Shown piece after piece: positions 45,875-56,002 of a stretch of DNA of 64,000 nt. Origin of the DNA: Alphaproteobacteria bacterium. GTDB taxonomy: Bacteria > Pseudomonadota > Alphaproteobacteria > Micropepsales > Micropepsaceae. Numbering within the stretch: the first letter of the stretch is position 1; the number at the start of each line of letters is the position of its first letter. Under the pieces are notes generated by a model, which searched no databases, was not told where the DNA came from, and was given only the letters and a program-made list of their open reading frames with translations. A program made the translations under genes and the position numbers. Location: assembly GCA_947474565.1 (NCBI GenBank), contig CANJIS010000001.1:1-64000 (forward strand), given 5' to 3'.

Positions 45875-48019
45875 TTATTCCGCCGCCATTTTGTTGGCCG
45901 CGCCGAATTCACGCGAACATTGCGCCATGGTCTCACTGGCGCGCGCGATGGGATTGGTCAGCCAGTAATCCGTCACCGTGTGGGTGAGCGGGCGGCTGTC
46001 GAGCGGACCGGATTGGCCGATGCCGCCCCAGGTCGCCGCGCTGGTATCAGCATGCACCGGGGCGCTGCCCGGCACGGCGAAATGGGTGACGTCTTGTTCC
46101 AGCGCCTTCAAAAGCTGGGCGCGGCTGTCATACGGCAGCTTGACGCCAAGCACTTCGGATAGCGCACGCAGAATGGCCCAGTCTTCCTTCGCCTCACCCG
46201 GCGGGAACGCGGCGCGGCGAGCCTGTTGTACGCGGCCTTCGAAATTGATGTAGGTGCCATCCTTCTCGGTATAGGCGGCGCCCGGAAGAATAACGTCGGC
46301 GTGATGGGCGCCGGCATCGCCATGGCTGCCCTGATAGACGATGAAGGCGCGGCCCAGATGGGCAACGTCGAATTCGTCTGCACCCAGCAGATACAGGAAA
46401 TCGATTTCGCCCTTCTGCGCGCCGTCGAGGATAGCGGCCAGATCGCGGCCGCCCTCGCCCGGCAGGAAGCCCAGATCCAGACCCGCCACGCGCGAAGCCG
46501 CGGTGTGCAGAATGTTGAAACCGTTCCAGCCGCCATCGGCGTGCGTGCCGGCAGGGCCGATCATGCCGGTGTCACCGGCGATGCGCGCGGCCAAGGCCAG
46601 GATGGCGGCGCTGTCGGAACGGGTGATGGCGCCCGCGCCCAGAATGATCATGGGGCGCTTGGCGTCTTTCAGAACCTTGGCGAAGGCGTGGGTGCCGTTG
46701 ACGATGTTAGCCAGAATGCCGACATCGGTGCCCAGCTGCTCCACCTTATAAGTGAGGTCCACCGCCGGGCCGATATTGGCGATGGCGACCGGGCCGGCCA
46801 GCCAGGCCTTGCGGATGCGGGCATTGAGCACCGGGGCTTCCCAGCGCGGATTGGCGCCGACCAGAAGAATGGCGTCGGCGGCTTCAACACCGGCGATACC
46901 GGTATTGAACAGATAAGTCTGGCGGGGAGCTTTTTCGCCGGAAGAATTGGCGCCGATCTTGGCGCCGTCCTGGCGGCAATCCAGGTTCTTGACCCGGAGT
47001 GACGTCATCAAATCCTTCAGCGCCTTGATCTCTTCGGCTGCCGCCAGATCGCCGACAATGGCGGCCATGCGGTCACCGCTGGCGGATTTCACTTTGGCGG
47101 CGATGGCGGCAAACGCTTCCGCCCAGGTGGCCGGCTTCAGCTTGCCGTTGACGCGAATATAGGGGCGATCAAGCCGCTGGCGCGAAAGCCCATCACAAGC
47201 GTGACGCGCCTTGTCGGAAATCCATTCCTCATTCACGTCTTCATTCAGGCGCGGCAGCACGCGCATCACTTGCGGGCCACGGGTATCGACGCGGATGTTG
47301 GAGCCTTGGGCGTCCATCACGTCGATGCTTTCGGTCTTCTTCAATTCCCAGGGCCGGGCGTTGAAGGCGTACGGCTTGCTGGTCAGCGCGCCCACCGGGC
47401 ACAGATCGACCACATTGCCGGAAAGTTCGGATTCGAACGCCTTCTCCAGATAGGTGGTGATTTCCATGTCTTCGCCACGGCCGGTGGCGCCCAGATCGGG
47501 CACGCCCGCCACTTCGGTGGCGAAGCGCACACAGCGGGTGCACTGGATGCAGCGGGTCATGATGGTCTTGACCAGCGGCCCCATATATTTGTCTTCGACA
47601 GCGCGCTTGTTCTCGTTAAAGCGGTGGAAGTCGGCGCGGCCATAGCCCATCGCCTGATCCTGCAGATCGCACTCGCCGCCCTGATCGCAGATCGGGCAAT
47701 CCAGCGGATGGTTGATCAGCAGGAATTCCATCACCCCTTCGCGCGCCTTCTTGGCGTAAGGCGACGTGGTATTGATCTTGGCCGGGGTGCCGTCCTTGTT
47801 GGGGAAAATGTCTTTAACTTGCAGGGCGCAGCTGGCCTGCGGCTTGGGCGCGCCCACCCATTCCACCAGACACATGCGGCAATTGCCGGCCACCGACAGG
47901 CGTTCGTGAAAACAGAAGCGCGGAATTTCGGCGCCCGCCTGTTCGCAGGCCTGCAGAAGGGTGAGGCCCTCGTCTGCTTCGATTTCCTTGCCGTCAACGA
48001 TGAGCTTGCGCGTGGCCAT
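45875..48019 (-). CDS. nuoG: NADH-quinone oxidoreductase subunit G
   Basis: The largest peripheral subunit, 714 residues, carrying three iron-sulfur clusters. The 2Fe-2S ligands are Cys36, 47, 50 and 64. The [15 protein letters not shown] segment follows, with the His/Cys site between, then the [16 protein letters not shown] 4Fe-4S site. The rest is a molybdopterin-oxidoreductase-like domain without its cofactor. Its start shares a base with the stop of the unknown gene at 48019-48474. Confidence 0.95.
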   Translation of the reverse strand: MATRKLIVDGKEIEADEGLTLLQACEQAGAEIPRFCFHERLSVAGNCRMCLVEWVGAPKPQASCALQVKDIFPNKDGTPAKINTTSPYAKKAREGVMEFLLINHPLDCPICDQGGECDLQDQAMGYGRADFHRFNENKRAVEDKYMGPLVKTIMTRCIQCTRCVRFATEVAGVPDLGATGRGEDMEITTYLEKAFESELSGNVVDLCPVGALTSKPYAFNARPWELKKTESIDVMDAQGSNIRVDTRGPQVMRVLPRLNEDVNEEWISDKARHACDGLSRQRLDRPYIRVNGKLKPATWAEAFAAIAAKVKSASGDRMAAIVGDLAAAEEIKALKDLMTSLRVKNLDCRQDGAKIGANSSGEKAPRQTYLFNTGIAGVEAADAILLVGANPRWEAPVLNARIRKAWLAGPVAIANIGPAVDLTYKVEQLGTDVGILANIVNGTHAFAKVLKDAKRPMIILGAGAITRSDSAAILALAARIAGDTGMIGPAGTHADGGWNGFNILHTAASRVAGLDLGFLPGEGGRDLAAILDGAQKGEIDFLYLLGADEFDVAHLGRAFIVYQGSHGDAGAHHADVILPGAAYTEKDGTYINFEGRVQQARRAAFPPGEAKEDWAILRALSEVLGVKLPYDSRAQLLKALEQDVTHFAVPGSAPVHADTSAATWGGIGQSGPLDSRPLTHTVTDYWLTNPIARASETMAQCSREFGAANKMAAE

Positions 48020-48474
48020 CAGGCGGCTCTCTGTTGCTGAATGAGCTTGCGCATCCGTGGGCTGTAGTGGCTCACATACCCCTGGCGCGCATAATAGTCT
48101 GAAGCGAAATAATGCTTGTGGTTGGAGAGCTGGGTCTTCGCCACGGCGCGCCACTGCTGATAAGGCGCCAGGCGCATGGCGCCGTCCAGCACATAGACCA
48201 GCCGCGCCACATACCATTCATAGCGTTCAAACTCGGTCTTCTCACCGTTATAGGTCTTGTCGCGCAGATCGAACTTGCCCAATTCGGGATTGGAGAATTT
48301 CGGATTGGCCAGAGCGGCATCGCACTGCCCGGCATACAGCATGGTCGCCCAATAAGTGCGCTTGGCCAGCGCGCCGGCCACGGTGGCGACGAAAAGCGTC
48401 ACCGCCGCGAAGGTGGACATCCATTCCACCACGGTGTCGATATGCGCTACCCAATCCACGAGCCCGTCCATCAT
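48019..48474 (-). CDS. Unknown protein encoded between nuoF and nuoG
   Basis: A 151-residue protein with one hydrophobic segment at about 20-40 ([16 protein letters not shown]) and a polar C-terminal region rich in Tyr and Arg ([21 protein letters not shown], read in parts). It overlaps nuoF by four bases at its start and nuoG by one at its end, so it is co-translated with complex I subunits. It matches none of the 14 core subunits. It could be an accessory subunit or assembly factor; that is inference from position only. Confidence 0.65.
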   Translation of the reverse strand: MMDGLVDWVAHIDTVVEWMSTFAAVTLFVATVAGALAKRTYWATMLYAGQCDAALANPKFSNPELGKFDLRDKTYNGEKTEFERYEWYVARLVYVLDGAMRLAPYQQWRAVAKTQLSNHKHYFASDYYARQGYVSHYSPRMRKLIQQQRAA

Positions 48475-49748
48475 TCGGCCGCCACTCGGTTAAATTCCGC
48501 GATGCGCTTTTCGATCTCGGGCCGGAAATGCCGAATCAGACCCTGCACCGGCCAGGCCGCCGCATCGCCCAGGGCGCAGATGGTGTGACCTTCGATTTCC
48601 TTGGACACTTCCTGCAGCAGATCGATTTCCGACGAGCGGCTGTCGCCCTTCATCATGCGGGTCAGCACGCGCCACATCCAGCCGGTGCCTTCGCGGCACG
48701 GCGTGCACTGGCCGCAGCTTTCATGCTTGTAGAAGTAAGCCAGACGCTGGATCGCCTTCACGATGTCGGTGGACTTGTCCATCACGATCACCGCCGCGGT
48801 GCCAAGGCCGGTCTGCACATTCTTGAGACTGTCGAAATCCATCAGCACGTCATCGCAGATGGATTTTGGAATCAGCGGCACGGATGAGCCGCCGGGGATT
48901 ACCGCCAGAAGATTGTCCCAGCCGCCGCGCACGCCGCCGCAATGCCGGTCGATCAACTCGCGCAGCGGAATGCCCATTTCCTCTTCCACATTGCAGGGCT
49001 TGTTCACATGGCCCGAAATGCAGAACACCTTGGTGCCGGTGTTGTTGGGACGGCCGATGCCGGCGAACCAGTCCGCGCCACGGCGAATGATGGTCGGCGC
49101 CACCGCGATGCTTTCGACATTGTTGACGGTGGTGGGGCAGCCATACAGACCGACATTGGCCGGGAATGGCGGCTTGAGACGGGGCTGGCCCTTCTTGCCT
49201 TCCAGGCTTTCGAGCAGAGCGGTTTCTTCGCCGCAAATGTAAGCGCCCGCGCCGTGATGGACGTAGAGGTCGAAATCCCAGCCGTGAATATTGTTCTTGC
49301 CGATCAGCTTGGCGGCATAAGCTTCGTCAACCGCGCGCTGCATGGCTTCGCGTTCGCGGATGAATTCACCGCGGATATAGATGTAACAGGCATGCGCCTT
49401 CATGGCGAAGCTGGCGATCAGGCAGCCTTCGACCAGGGTGTGCGGATCGTGACGCATGATGTCGCGATCCTTGCAGGTGCCCGGCTCGGACTCGTCGGCA
49501 TTCACCACCAGATAGTGCGGACGCTCCTTCACTTCCTTGGGCATGAAAGACCATTTCAGGCCTGTGGGGAAACCCGCACCGCCACGGCCGCGCAGGCCGG
49601 AGCGCTTCATGATGTCGATGATGGTTTCGGGGCCGAGATCGATGATGGCCTTGGTGTTGTCCCACTGGCCTCGCTTCTTGGCGGCTTCAAGACCGGGGTC
49701 CTGCAGGCCATAGAGATTGATGAAGATGCGATTTTTATCGGCGAGCAT
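48471..49748 (-). CDS. nuoF: NADH-quinone oxidoreductase subunit F
   Basis: NADH-oxidising subunit with FMN and 4Fe-4S cluster N3, 425 residues. The NADH-binding glycine-rich stretch is [16 protein letters not shown], the FMN region includes [17 protein letters not shown], and the cluster ligands are in [13 protein letters not shown] plus the later Cys of HTICALGD. It shares a base with the nuoE stop (TGATG). Confidence 0.96.
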   Translation of the reverse strand: MLADKNRIFINLYGLQDPGLEAAKKRGQWDNTKAIIDLGPETIIDIMKRSGLRGRGGAGFPTGLKWSFMPKEVKERPHYLVVNADESEPGTCKDRDIMRHDPHTLVEGCLIASFAMKAHACYIYIRGEFIREREAMQRAVDEAYAAKLIGKNNIHGWDFDLYVHHGAGAYICGEETALLESLEGKKGQPRLKPPFPANVGLYGCPTTVNNVESIAVAPTIIRRGADWFAGIGRPNNTGTKVFCISGHVNKPCNVEEEMGIPLRELIDRHCGGVRGGWDNLLAVIPGGSSVPLIPKSICDDVLMDFDSLKNVQTGLGTAAVIVMDKSTDIVKAIQRLAYFYKHESCGQCTPCREGTGWMWRVLTRMMKGDSRSSEIDLLQEVSKEIEGHTICALGDAAAWPVQGLIRHFRPEIEKRIAEFNRVAAE

Positions 49749-50425
49749 CAGGCCTCTCCCGGCTTTTTCGGCGGCGGCGGCGGCGCCACCGGCTTGTATT
49801 TGCCGATGATCGAGCCGTCATAAAGCGAGGGTTCGGTCAGAGTGATGGCGCCACCTTCGGGTTCCGAAGAATGGCGCGCATTGGCGGGACCGGCTTTCAC
49901 CGGCTTGCCAGCGCGCAGATCAGCGATCAATTTTTCGGTGATGGGGCCGTCCAAATCTTCATAGAAATCGCTGCCGACTTGCAGCATCGGCGCATTCACG
50001 CAGGCGCCCAGACATTCCACTTCCATCCAGCTCATCTTGCCGTCGGCGGACAACGTCTTCTGATGGGGATGAATATGCTTCTTGCAGGCATCCATCACGG
50101 CGTCGGAGCCCCGCAGCCAGCAGGGCGATGTGGTGCAGACCTGAACCAGAATACCCACCGGCTCCAGATTGAACATGGTGTAGAAAGTCGCCACTTCCAG
50201 CACCCGGATGAACGGCATGTCGAGCTGCCTGGCGATGCTTTCGATCATGGGGTGCGTGACCCAGCCTTCCTGCTCCTGGCCCTTCCACAGCATCGGGATC
50301 ACCGCGCTGGCCTGACGGCCGGCCGGATATTTGGCGATGGTGGCCTTAACCCACTCCGCATTCTCCGCAGTGAAAGCGAAGCTGGGCGGCTGCATGTCGG
50401 GCGGTGCAAGACGGCGGACAGACAT
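49748..50425 (-). CDS. nuoE: NADH-quinone oxidoreductase subunit E
   Basis: Thioredoxin-fold subunit holding 2Fe-2S cluster N1a; 225 residues. Ligands are Cys97 and Cys102 (VCTTSPCW) and Cys138 and Cys142 ([10 protein letters not shown]). The C-terminus has a tail of about 40 residues ending in a proline run and KKPGEA; such tails occur in alphaproteobacterial NuoE. It lies six bases after an unrelated small gene rather than directly after nuoD. Confidence 0.95.
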   Translation of the reverse strand: MSVRRLAPPDMQPPSFAFTAENAEWVKATIAKYPAGRQASAVIPMLWKGQEQEGWVTHPMIESIARQLDMPFIRVLEVATFYTMFNLEPVGILVQVCTTSPCWLRGSDAVMDACKKHIHPHQKTLSADGKMSWMEVECLGACVNAPMLQVGSDFYEDLDGPITEKLIADLRAGKPVKAGPANARHSSEPEGGAITLTEPSLYDGSIIGKYKPVAPPPPPKKPGEA

Positions 50426-50431
50426 AAGGTT

Positions 50432-50770
50432 CTACTTCGCGAAATCGACGCGGCTGATCAGCCCGTCTTTGAAGGTGTAGATGGCGATAATCTCAAACTG
50501 TTCGCCGCCGGGGGCGCGGATCACCAATTCGTGATCCACCACCGCGTTGCCGACAGCGATGCGGCTTTTCAGTTCGGCCTTGTTCAGCGGAAACTGCGCA
50601 AAGGCCTTGGCATAGCGCACCTTGATGGCGTCGCGGCTAGTTTCGGTGGGCGTGCCATTCAGGCCCGACACCACGCAATCCGGCGCGAAGTAGGAGACAT
50701 AGGTGTCCAGGTCCTGGGCGTTGTAGGCGTCCAGCTGTTTCTGCGCGATGGCGACGTTGGAAGCACTCAC
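50432..50770 (-). CDS. NTF2-like/SnoaL-type protein encoded between nuoD and nuoE
   Basis: A 112-residue protein of the nuclear transport factor 2-like superfamily: [20 protein letters not shown] at the N-terminus and [18 protein letters not shown] at the end match the usual start and final strands. Members include small isomerases, hydrolases and binding proteins, so activity is open. It starts with a GTG overlapping the nuoD stop (GTGA) and ends six bases before nuoE, so it is embedded in the complex I operon. It is not a known complex I subunit. An accessory or assembly role is only a suggestion from place. Confidence 0.8.
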   Translation of the reverse strand: MSASNVAIAQKQLDAYNAQDLDTYVSYFAPDCVVSGLNGTPTETSRDAIKVRYAKAFAQFPLNKAELKSRIAVGNAVVDHELVIRAPGGEQFEIIAIYTFKDGLISRVDFAK

Positions 50771-51981
50771 CGGTCCACCTCGCCGAACACGATATCCATC
50801 GAACCCAGGATGGCGGACAGGTCGGCCAGCATATGGCCACGGCCCATATAATCCATCGCCTGCAGATGCACGAAGGACGGCGCGCGGATTTTGCAGCGGT
50901 ACGGTTTGTTGGAGCCATCGGCCACCAGATAAACGCCGAACTCGCCCTTGGGCGCTTCCACCACGCCATAGCTTTCGCCGGCCGGGACATGGAAGCCTTC
51001 GGTGTAAAGCTTGAAGTGATGGATCAGCGCTTCCATCGATGTCTTCATTTCGCCGCGGCGGGGCGGCACGACCTTGTTGTCCACCGAAACCACCGGACCG
51101 GACGGCAACTTTTCGATGCACTGTTTGATGATCTTGGTGGATTCGCGCATTTCTTCCATGCGCATGATGTAGCGATCGTAATTGTCGCCGTTTTTGCCGA
51201 CCGGAATCTTGAAGTCGAGTTCGTTGTAGCACTCATAGGGCTGGCTGCGGCGCAGATCCCACTTCACGCCGGTGGAGCGCAGCATCACACCCGACATGCC
51301 CCACATTTCGGCCTGCGCGCGGTTGAGCACGCCGATATCGACGTTGCGCTGCTTGAAGATGCGGTTTTCGGTCAGAAGGCTTTCAATATCGTCGAGCACC
51401 TTGGGGAAGTGATCGCAGAACTTGTAGATGTCGTCGGCCAGGCCCGGCGGCATGTCCTGGTGCACGCCACCGGCGCGGAAATAGGCGGCGTGCAGGCGCG
51501 AGCCCGAAACGCGCTCATAGAACACCATCAGCTTTTCGCGTTCCTCAAAGCCCCACAGCGGCGGGGTCAGCGCGCCCACGTCCATCGCCTGGGTGGTGAC
51601 GTTGAGAAGATGATTGAGAATGCGGCCGATCTCGGACCACAGCACGCGCAGATACTGGCCGCGCCTGGGCACTTCCATGCCCAGCAGCTTTTCCATCGCC
51701 AGGCAGAAGGCATGTTCCTGGTTCATCGGCGCGACGTAATCGAGCCGGTCGAAATACGGGATCGCCTGCAGATAGGTCTTGTGCTCGATCAGCTTTTCGG
51801 TGCCGCGATGCAAAAGGCCGATATGACAATCGACGCGGGTGACGATTTCGCCGTCCAGGTCCGTGATCATGCGCAGCACGCCATGCGCGGCGGGATGCTG
51901 GGGACCGAAATTGATGGTGAGGTTGCTTTCGCCTGCCTCATCCAGCGTGTTGGGAACGGTTTCGATGACCTTCTGGCTCAC
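50767..51981 (-). CDS. nuoD: NADH-quinone oxidoreductase subunit D
   Basis: The 49-kDa-type subunit that forms the quinone pocket with NuoB, 404 residues. Motifs include [15 protein letters not shown] with the pocket histidine, [14 protein letters not shown], and the C-terminal [20 protein letters not shown]. It is separate from nuoC (no CD fusion), as in alphaproteobacteria. It overlaps nuoC by four bases. Confidence 0.96.
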   Translation of the reverse strand: MSQKVIETVPNTLDEAGESNLTINFGPQHPAAHGVLRMITDLDGEIVTRVDCHIGLLHRGTEKLIEHKTYLQAIPYFDRLDYVAPMNQEHAFCLAMEKLLGMEVPRRGQYLRVLWSEIGRILNHLLNVTTQAMDVGALTPPLWGFEEREKLMVFYERVSGSRLHAAYFRAGGVHQDMPPGLADDIYKFCDHFPKVLDDIESLLTENRIFKQRNVDIGVLNRAQAEMWGMSGVMLRSTGVKWDLRRSQPYECYNELDFKIPVGKNGDNYDRYIMRMEEMRESTKIIKQCIEKLPSGPVVSVDNKVVPPRRGEMKTSMEALIHHFKLYTEGFHVPAGESYGVVEAPKGEFGVYLVADGSNKPYRCKIRAPSFVHLQAMDYMGRGHMLADLSAILGSMDIVFGEVDR

Positions 51982-52580
51982 GGCTTTTTCTCCGTGGCTT
52001 TTTCATCGCCGGGAAGAATATGCGGCGCGCCTTCCCAGGGGCTCATGAAATCAAAGTCGCGGAATTCCTGAACCAGCTGCACCGGCTGATAGACCACGCG
52101 CTTGAGTTCGTCGTCGTAACGCACTTCGACATAGCCGGTGAGCGGGAAGTCTTTGCGCAGCGGATAGCCGGAAAAGCCATAGTCCGTGAGGATGCGGCGC
52201 AGATCGGGGTGCCCTTCAAAGGCAATGCCGTACATGTCGAAGGTTTCGCGCTCGAACCAGCCGGCAGCGGGATAGATGTCCACGCTCGACGCCACGGCCT
52301 GGCCCTCGCCCACTTCGGCCTTCACGCGGATGCGCAGATTCCGGGTCAGCGACAACAGGTGGTAGACGACATCGAAACGCTTCTCGCGCTGCGGCCAGTC
52401 ATTGCCGCACTGATCGACCAGAATCTTGAAATCGCCCGGACCCTGCAGATAGCGCAGCACATCGAGCAGGCGCTCGGCCAGCACCGTGATGGTGAGTTCG
52501 CCCACCACAAGCTTGGCTTCCTTCACCGCGCAGGGCGCTGCGCCGGAAACTTCTTCTGCCAGGGCGTTCAAGTCAGCCAT
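51978..52580 (-). CDS. nuoC: NADH-quinone oxidoreductase subunit C
   Basis: The 30-kDa-type subunit of the peripheral arm, 200 residues. The family signature appears as [20 protein letters not shown], followed by [20 protein letters not shown]. Its start shares a base with the nuoB stop, and its end overlaps nuoD. Confidence 0.95.
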   Translation of the reverse strand: MADLNALAEEVSGAAPCAVKEAKLVVGELTITVLAERLLDVLRYLQGPGDFKILVDQCGNDWPQREKRFDVVYHLLSLTRNLRIRVKAEVGEGQAVASSVDIYPAAGWFERETFDMYGIAFEGHPDLRRILTDYGFSGYPLRKDFPLTGYVEVRYDDELKRVVYQPVQLVQEFRDFDFMSPWEGAPHILPGDEKATEKKP

Positions 52581-53149
52581 CAGCGTTCAATCGTTCCGGT
52601 GCGGCGGATCTTCCGCTGCAGCATCATCACGCCATAGACCAGCGCCTCGGCGGTGGGCGGGCAGCCGGGCACATAAATGTCCACCGGCACGATGCGGTCG
52701 CAGCCGCGCACCACGGCGTAGGAATAATGGTAATAGCCGCCGCCATTGGCGCAGCTTCCCATCGAGATCACATAGCGCGGCTCGGGCATCTGGTCGTAGA
52801 CCTTGCGCAGTGCCGGGGCCATCTTGTTGGTCAGGGTGCCGGCGACGATCATCACGTCCGACTGGCGCGGTGAGGCGCGCGGCGCGAAGCCGAAACGCTC
52901 CAGGTCATAACGCGGCATCGAAGCCTGCATCATTTCCACGGCGCAGCAGGCCAAACCAAACGTCATCCACATCAAGGAGCCTGTGCGGGCCCAATTGATA
53001 AGGCTGTCGGCGCTGGTGACCAGAAAGCCCTTGTCGGCCATCTCGTCCTGCATCGCCTTGAAATAGGGATCGTTGTCGGTGATGGAGGAAGCGCCGCCTT
53101 CCACACCCGAACGTGCAGCAGTCCCGGCAGGGGTCAGGATCACTCCCAT
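52580..53149 (-). CDS. nuoB: NADH-quinone oxidoreductase subunit B
   Basis: Carries cluster N2, the last electron donor to quinone; 189 residues from the ATG at 53149. Ligand cysteines are 68 and 69 (LACCAVEMM), 133 (GSCANGGG) and 163 ([10 protein letters not shown]). The ATG has GGGAG seven bases upstream, inside the end of nuoA; a GTG at 53170 without such a site is less likely. It overlaps nuoA by ten bases. Confidence 0.95.
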   Translation of the reverse strand: MGVILTPAGTAARSGVEGGASSITDNDPYFKAMQDEMADKGFLVTSADSLINWARTGSLMWMTFGLACCAVEMMQASMPRYDLERFGFAPRASPRQSDVMIVAGTLTNKMAPALRKVYDQMPEPRYVISMGSCANGGGYYHYSYAVVRGCDRIVPVDIYVPGCPPTAEALVYGVMMLQRKIRRTGTIER

Positions 53150-53517
53150 TCGAGCGCTCCCTTCTTCCACTCATATATAAAGCCGATGGTCAGCACGCCC
53201 AGAAACACCATCATCGACCAGAAGGCGAAGACTCCGGCGGCGCCGTCCATCTTGGTGAAGCTGATCGCCCAGGGGAACAGAAAGGCCACTTCCAGGTCGA
53301 AGATGATGAACAGCAGCGACACCAGATAGAAGCGCACATCGAATTTCATGCGCGCATCGCCAAAGGCGGGAAAGCCGCACTCATAAGCGGACAGTTTTTC
53401 GGGATCGGGCTTGGAGGGCGCCAGCACCAGCGGCACCACAATCAGCGCCCCGCCCAGAACGCCCCCAATCCCGATGAAAATCAGGATCGGCAGATATTCC
53501 AGCAGCAATTGTTCCAT
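53140..53517 (-). CDS. nuoA: NADH-quinone oxidoreductase subunit A
   Basis: Small membrane subunit, 125 residues with three helices. [20 protein letters not shown] matches the conserved loop with the mobile Cys, and [15 protein letters not shown] the second helix. It is the first gene of the complex I run. Its promoter should lie in the 358-base region upstream, where I could not pick one with confidence. Confidence 0.95.
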   Translation of the reverse strand: MEQLLLEYLPILIFIGIGGVLGGALIVVPLVLAPSKPDPEKLSAYECGFPAFGDARMKFDVRFYLVSLLFIIFDLEVAFLFPWAISFTKMDGAAGVFAFWSMMVFLGVLTIGFIYEWKKGALEWE

Positions 53518-53875
53518 ACCAAACCCCAGGCGCGGCCAAGCGTTCTTAAAGACGCCCCCCTTTATTTCCCGGGAGAAAATTTGGCCGTGCGTTTGCTTTT
53601 ACGCGCTTGGGCTATGCCCTTGCGTAAGGCGGGTTTAGCGGAAGATTCGCCGTGGCAGAACAGGAAAATTCGGGCGATTGGCCGCTAGCGGAACTGTCGC
53701 AACAACAAGCGGGAATAACTCGCTCAAAGTTGCGAATCGTTCTTATTTTGAATGCGTTGTTGACGGCGCTTACCTGAGCAAAAAGCTCGGCCATTTGAGA
53801 GAACGCATTAGCGTCACCGGCCCACAGAGATGTGGCTGCCGGTCCATCAAAACTATGCCATTTCCAGAAGGAAAA
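53518..53875. other. Gene-free stretch upstream of nuoA
   Basis: I see no supported gene here. Short open frames exist but have no ribosome site or family sequence. A hairpin at 53857-53879 (GCCATTT/AAATGGC, then TAGTTTT on the minus strand) may terminate the tRNA-Asp transcript. The remainder should contain the promoter of the nuo operon. Confidence 0.5.
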
Positions 53876-53952
53876 TGGCGGGAGCGACGGGGCTCGAACC
53901 CGCGACCTACGGCGTGACAGGCCGTCACTCTAACCAACTGAGCTACGCCCCC
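53876..53952 (-). tRNA. tRNA-Asp (anticodon GTC)
   Basis: A 77-base cloverleaf with encoded CCA. The acceptor stem is GGGGGCG/CGCTCCC with one G-U pair. The D-loop has AGCTCAGTTGGTTAGAGT, the anticodon loop CTGTCAC, and the T-arm GGGTTCGAGCCCC. Confidence 0.95.
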
Positions 53953-54048
53953 GCATGCACCCCCTTTTTCAAGAAAAGGGCCGCGCGAAGGGGGCCGATG
54001 TAGGGCCACCCCATTGGCAAGTCAAGCGATTGGAGCGGCCTCCAAAAC

Positions 54049-54585
54049 TTAAGGAGCGCCGCCACCGGGAGGTCTGCTGCCGCCACCCTGGGAACCGCCG
54101 CCACCCGGCCCTGCCCCGGGAGATGCACCGCCGCTGTTGCCATCGCCGGGTCTGCGCCTGGGATTGAGTTCCTGCGCCGTCACCACGCCATCGCGATCGC
54201 GGTCCAGTTCGGCGAACACCGAGACGGGCGCGGCGGCGAATTCCGAAAAATCCACGCACCCGTTCTGCTGAAAATCCTGCAGCGGCGTGGCGGTGGCTTG
54301 ATCAACGCGAATGCGCTCGGCGTTGATCGCCGCCACCTGATCGGGCGAAAGACACCCGGCATGCGCTGTATCGAAGGCATCGAAATCGGCACGCAGCCCG
54401 GCATCCAATTCCGCCTTGGTCACGCGGCCGTCATGGTCTGCGTCGTATTTCAAAACCATTGCGTTGGGGCCGCCGCGAAAAGTCTCTTCGCGGGTGGGAA
54501 AGGCGCCGCGCTGGTTGCGGGGGGGGCGGGTGTTGCTGCAGGCCGCAAGGGCGGCAAGAACGGCTAAGGCAATAAAAACGCGCAA
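54049..54585 (-). CDS. EF-hand lipoprotein
   Basis: A lipoprotein of 178 residues; the lipobox LAALAAC places the acylated Cys at 16. Two canonical calcium loops are present, DADHDGRVTKAE and DRDRDGVVTAQE, with a degenerate one (DFQQNGCVDFSE) between. The C-terminus is Gly/Pro-rich low complexity. It is probably a periplasm-facing calcium-binding protein. A TTG start at 54585 is preferred, with GGAG eight bases upstream; a GTG at 54594 has the ribosome site directly against it. Confidence 0.75.
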   Translation of the reverse strand: MRVFIALAVLAALAACSNTRPPRNQRGAFPTREETFRGGPNAMVLKYDADHDGRVTKAELDAGLRADFDAFDTAHAGCLSPDQVAAINAERIRVDQATATPLQDFQQNGCVDFSEFAAAPVSVFAELDRDRDGVVTAQELNPRRRPGDGNSGGASPGAGPGGGGSQGGGSRPPGGGAP

Positions 54586-54761
54586 ACAATTCACTCCTGC
54601 TGTATCGCCCTGCCCGCCTTGGCCGACCCTAGAGACTTGCCCCGGCTTTGGCGAATGACGGCCCGGTAAGGCTCTGGCGGGGCATTAAAACCCTGATAGA
54701 GTTCCGCCCCGAAGGGCCGCTCCAGAAGGCCCGCACAGGGAATACAATCAGGGAGATTTGA

Positions 54762-55835
54762 ATGAAGACCGCATTGTTTGCATTGCTGGTGACGTCGGCA
54801 ATGACGCTGGCCTCCACCGCTGTCATGGCCCAGGACCCGAACGGCTACCCGGAGCCCTACACCGAAATCAAAAACTATTTCCAGCTTCCGGCCGGCCGCA
54901 CCATGGGCTCGACCAACACCGTGTTCGGCGACTCCAAGGGCAATATCTGGATCGTGGAACGCTGCGGCGGCAATGGCTGCGAAAAAACCCCGGACATTGA
55001 TCCGGTGATGCAGTTCACCAAGGAAGGCAAATTCATCAAGTCCTGGGGCAAGGGCAAGCTGCTCTTCCCGCACGGCATCTTCATCGACAAGGAAGACAAT
55101 ATTTATATCGCCGACAATCATAATGACGGCAAAATCGGCGACACCGTCACCAAGTTCGATCCCAACGGCAAAGTGCTGATGGTGCTGGGCACCCCGGGCA
55201 AGGCCGGCAACGACTATACCCACTTCCATGAGCCCAATGCCGTGGCGGTTGGCCCCGATGGCTCGATCTATGTCGGCGACGGCCACAGCGCCGACGTCGC
55301 CCATGGGCCGGAATTCTCCAACCCGCGCCAGACCCCGACCACCGGCAATGCCCGGGTGTCGAAGTTCGACAAGAACGGCAAGTTCCTCACCGCATGGGGC
55401 GGCCATGGTTCGGGCGATGGCCAGTTCCAGAACCCGCACTGCATCGCCATTGCCCCCAACGGCAATGTCTTTGTCGGCGACCGCAGCAACAACCGCATCC
55501 AGCAGTTCGACAAGAACGGCAAGTTCATCAGCGCCTGGAAGCAGTTCGGGCGGCCCAGCGGCTGCTATATCGACAGCAAGGGCACGCTGTATGTCGCGGA
55601 TTCGGAATCCCACAGCGTCAAGGATTCCTATGGCCTGAACCCCGGCTTCAAGCGCGGCGTGCGCATCGGCAGCGCCACCACCGGCGTGGTCACTGCGTTC
55701 CTCAAGGACGATCCGGAAATTGACCCGGAAAAGAGCGGCACGTCGAACGGCGAAGGCGTCTGGGCCGGCAAGGACGGCGTGGTCTATGACGCCGAAGTCG
55801 GCCAGAAAGCCGTCGTGGTGTTCAAGCCGAAGTAA
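54762..55835 (+). CDS. Secreted NHL-repeat beta-propeller protein
   Basis: A 357-residue exported protein (signal peptide ending near VMAQ, residue 24). Repeats of the NHL type run from about 50 to 350: LLFPHGIFIDKEDNIYIAD, EPNAVAVGPDGSIYVGD, NPHCIAIAPNGNVFVGD and RPSGCYIDSKGTLYVAD. This suggests a six-bladed propeller like that of peptidyl-alpha-hydroxyglycine alpha-amidating lyase. Catalytic activity is not certain. GGAG lies upstream of the ATG, and a strong terminator follows, so it is a single-gene unit. Confidence 0.82.
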   Translation: MKTALFALLVTSAMTLASTAVMAQDPNGYPEPYTEIKNYFQLPAGRTMGSTNTVFGDSKGNIWIVERCGGNGCEKTPDIDPVMQFTKEGKFIKSWGKGKLLFPHGIFIDKEDNIYIADNHNDGKIGDTVTKFDPNGKVLMVLGTPGKAGNDYTHFHEPNAVAVGPDGSIYVGDGHSADVAHGPEFSNPRQTPTTGNARVSKFDKNGKFLTAWGGHGSGDGQFQNPHCIAIAPNGNVFVGDRSNNRIQQFDKNGKFISAWKQFGRPSGCYIDSKGTLYVADSESHSVKDSYGLNPGFKRGVRIGSATTGVVTAFLKDDPEIDPEKSGTSNGEGVWAGKDGVVYDAEVGQKAVVVFKPK

Positions 55836-55848
55836 AGTTTGTTTTTAA

Positions 55849-55889
55849 AATAGGGCGCCCGTCGAAAGATGGGCGCCCTATTCTTTTTC
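55849..55889 (+). terminator. Rho-independent terminator after the NHL-repeat gene
   Basis: ATAGGGCGCCC pairs perfectly with GGGCGCCCTAT around a ten-base loop, followed by TCTTTTT. It starts 14 bases after the stop codon. Its U-run lies next to the tRNA-Val promoter. Confidence 0.9.
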
Positions 55890-55904
55890 CCGGGAGCCGC
55901 AGGC

Positions 55905-55910
55905 TATAAT
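55905..55910 (+). promoter_or_regulatory. -10 element of tRNA-Val
   Basis: A perfect TATAAT lies seven bases before the first base of tRNA-Val. The -35 position (about 55882-55887) falls in the U-run of the preceding terminator and is a poor match. Confidence 0.6.
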
Positions 55911-55917
55911 CGGAATC

Positions 55918-55992
55918 GGGCAGTTAGCTCAGCGGTAGAGCGTTTCCTTTACACGGAAAGGGCCGGGGGTTCGATCCCCTCACTGCCCACCA
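55918..55992 (+). tRNA. tRNA-Val (anticodon TAC)
   Basis: A 75-base cloverleaf with encoded CCA. Acceptor stem GGGCAGT/ACTGCCC, D-arm AGCTCAGCGGTAGAGC, anticodon loop CTTTACA, T-arm GGGGGTTCGATCCCCT. Confidence 0.95.
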
Positions 55993-56002
55993 TTCTGGGG
56001 CC

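Noticed and set aside
53612-53794. A 60-codon open frame upstream of nuoA
   Set aside because: No ribosome site, no recognisable domain, and an unlikely composition; it lies in the presumed promoter region.
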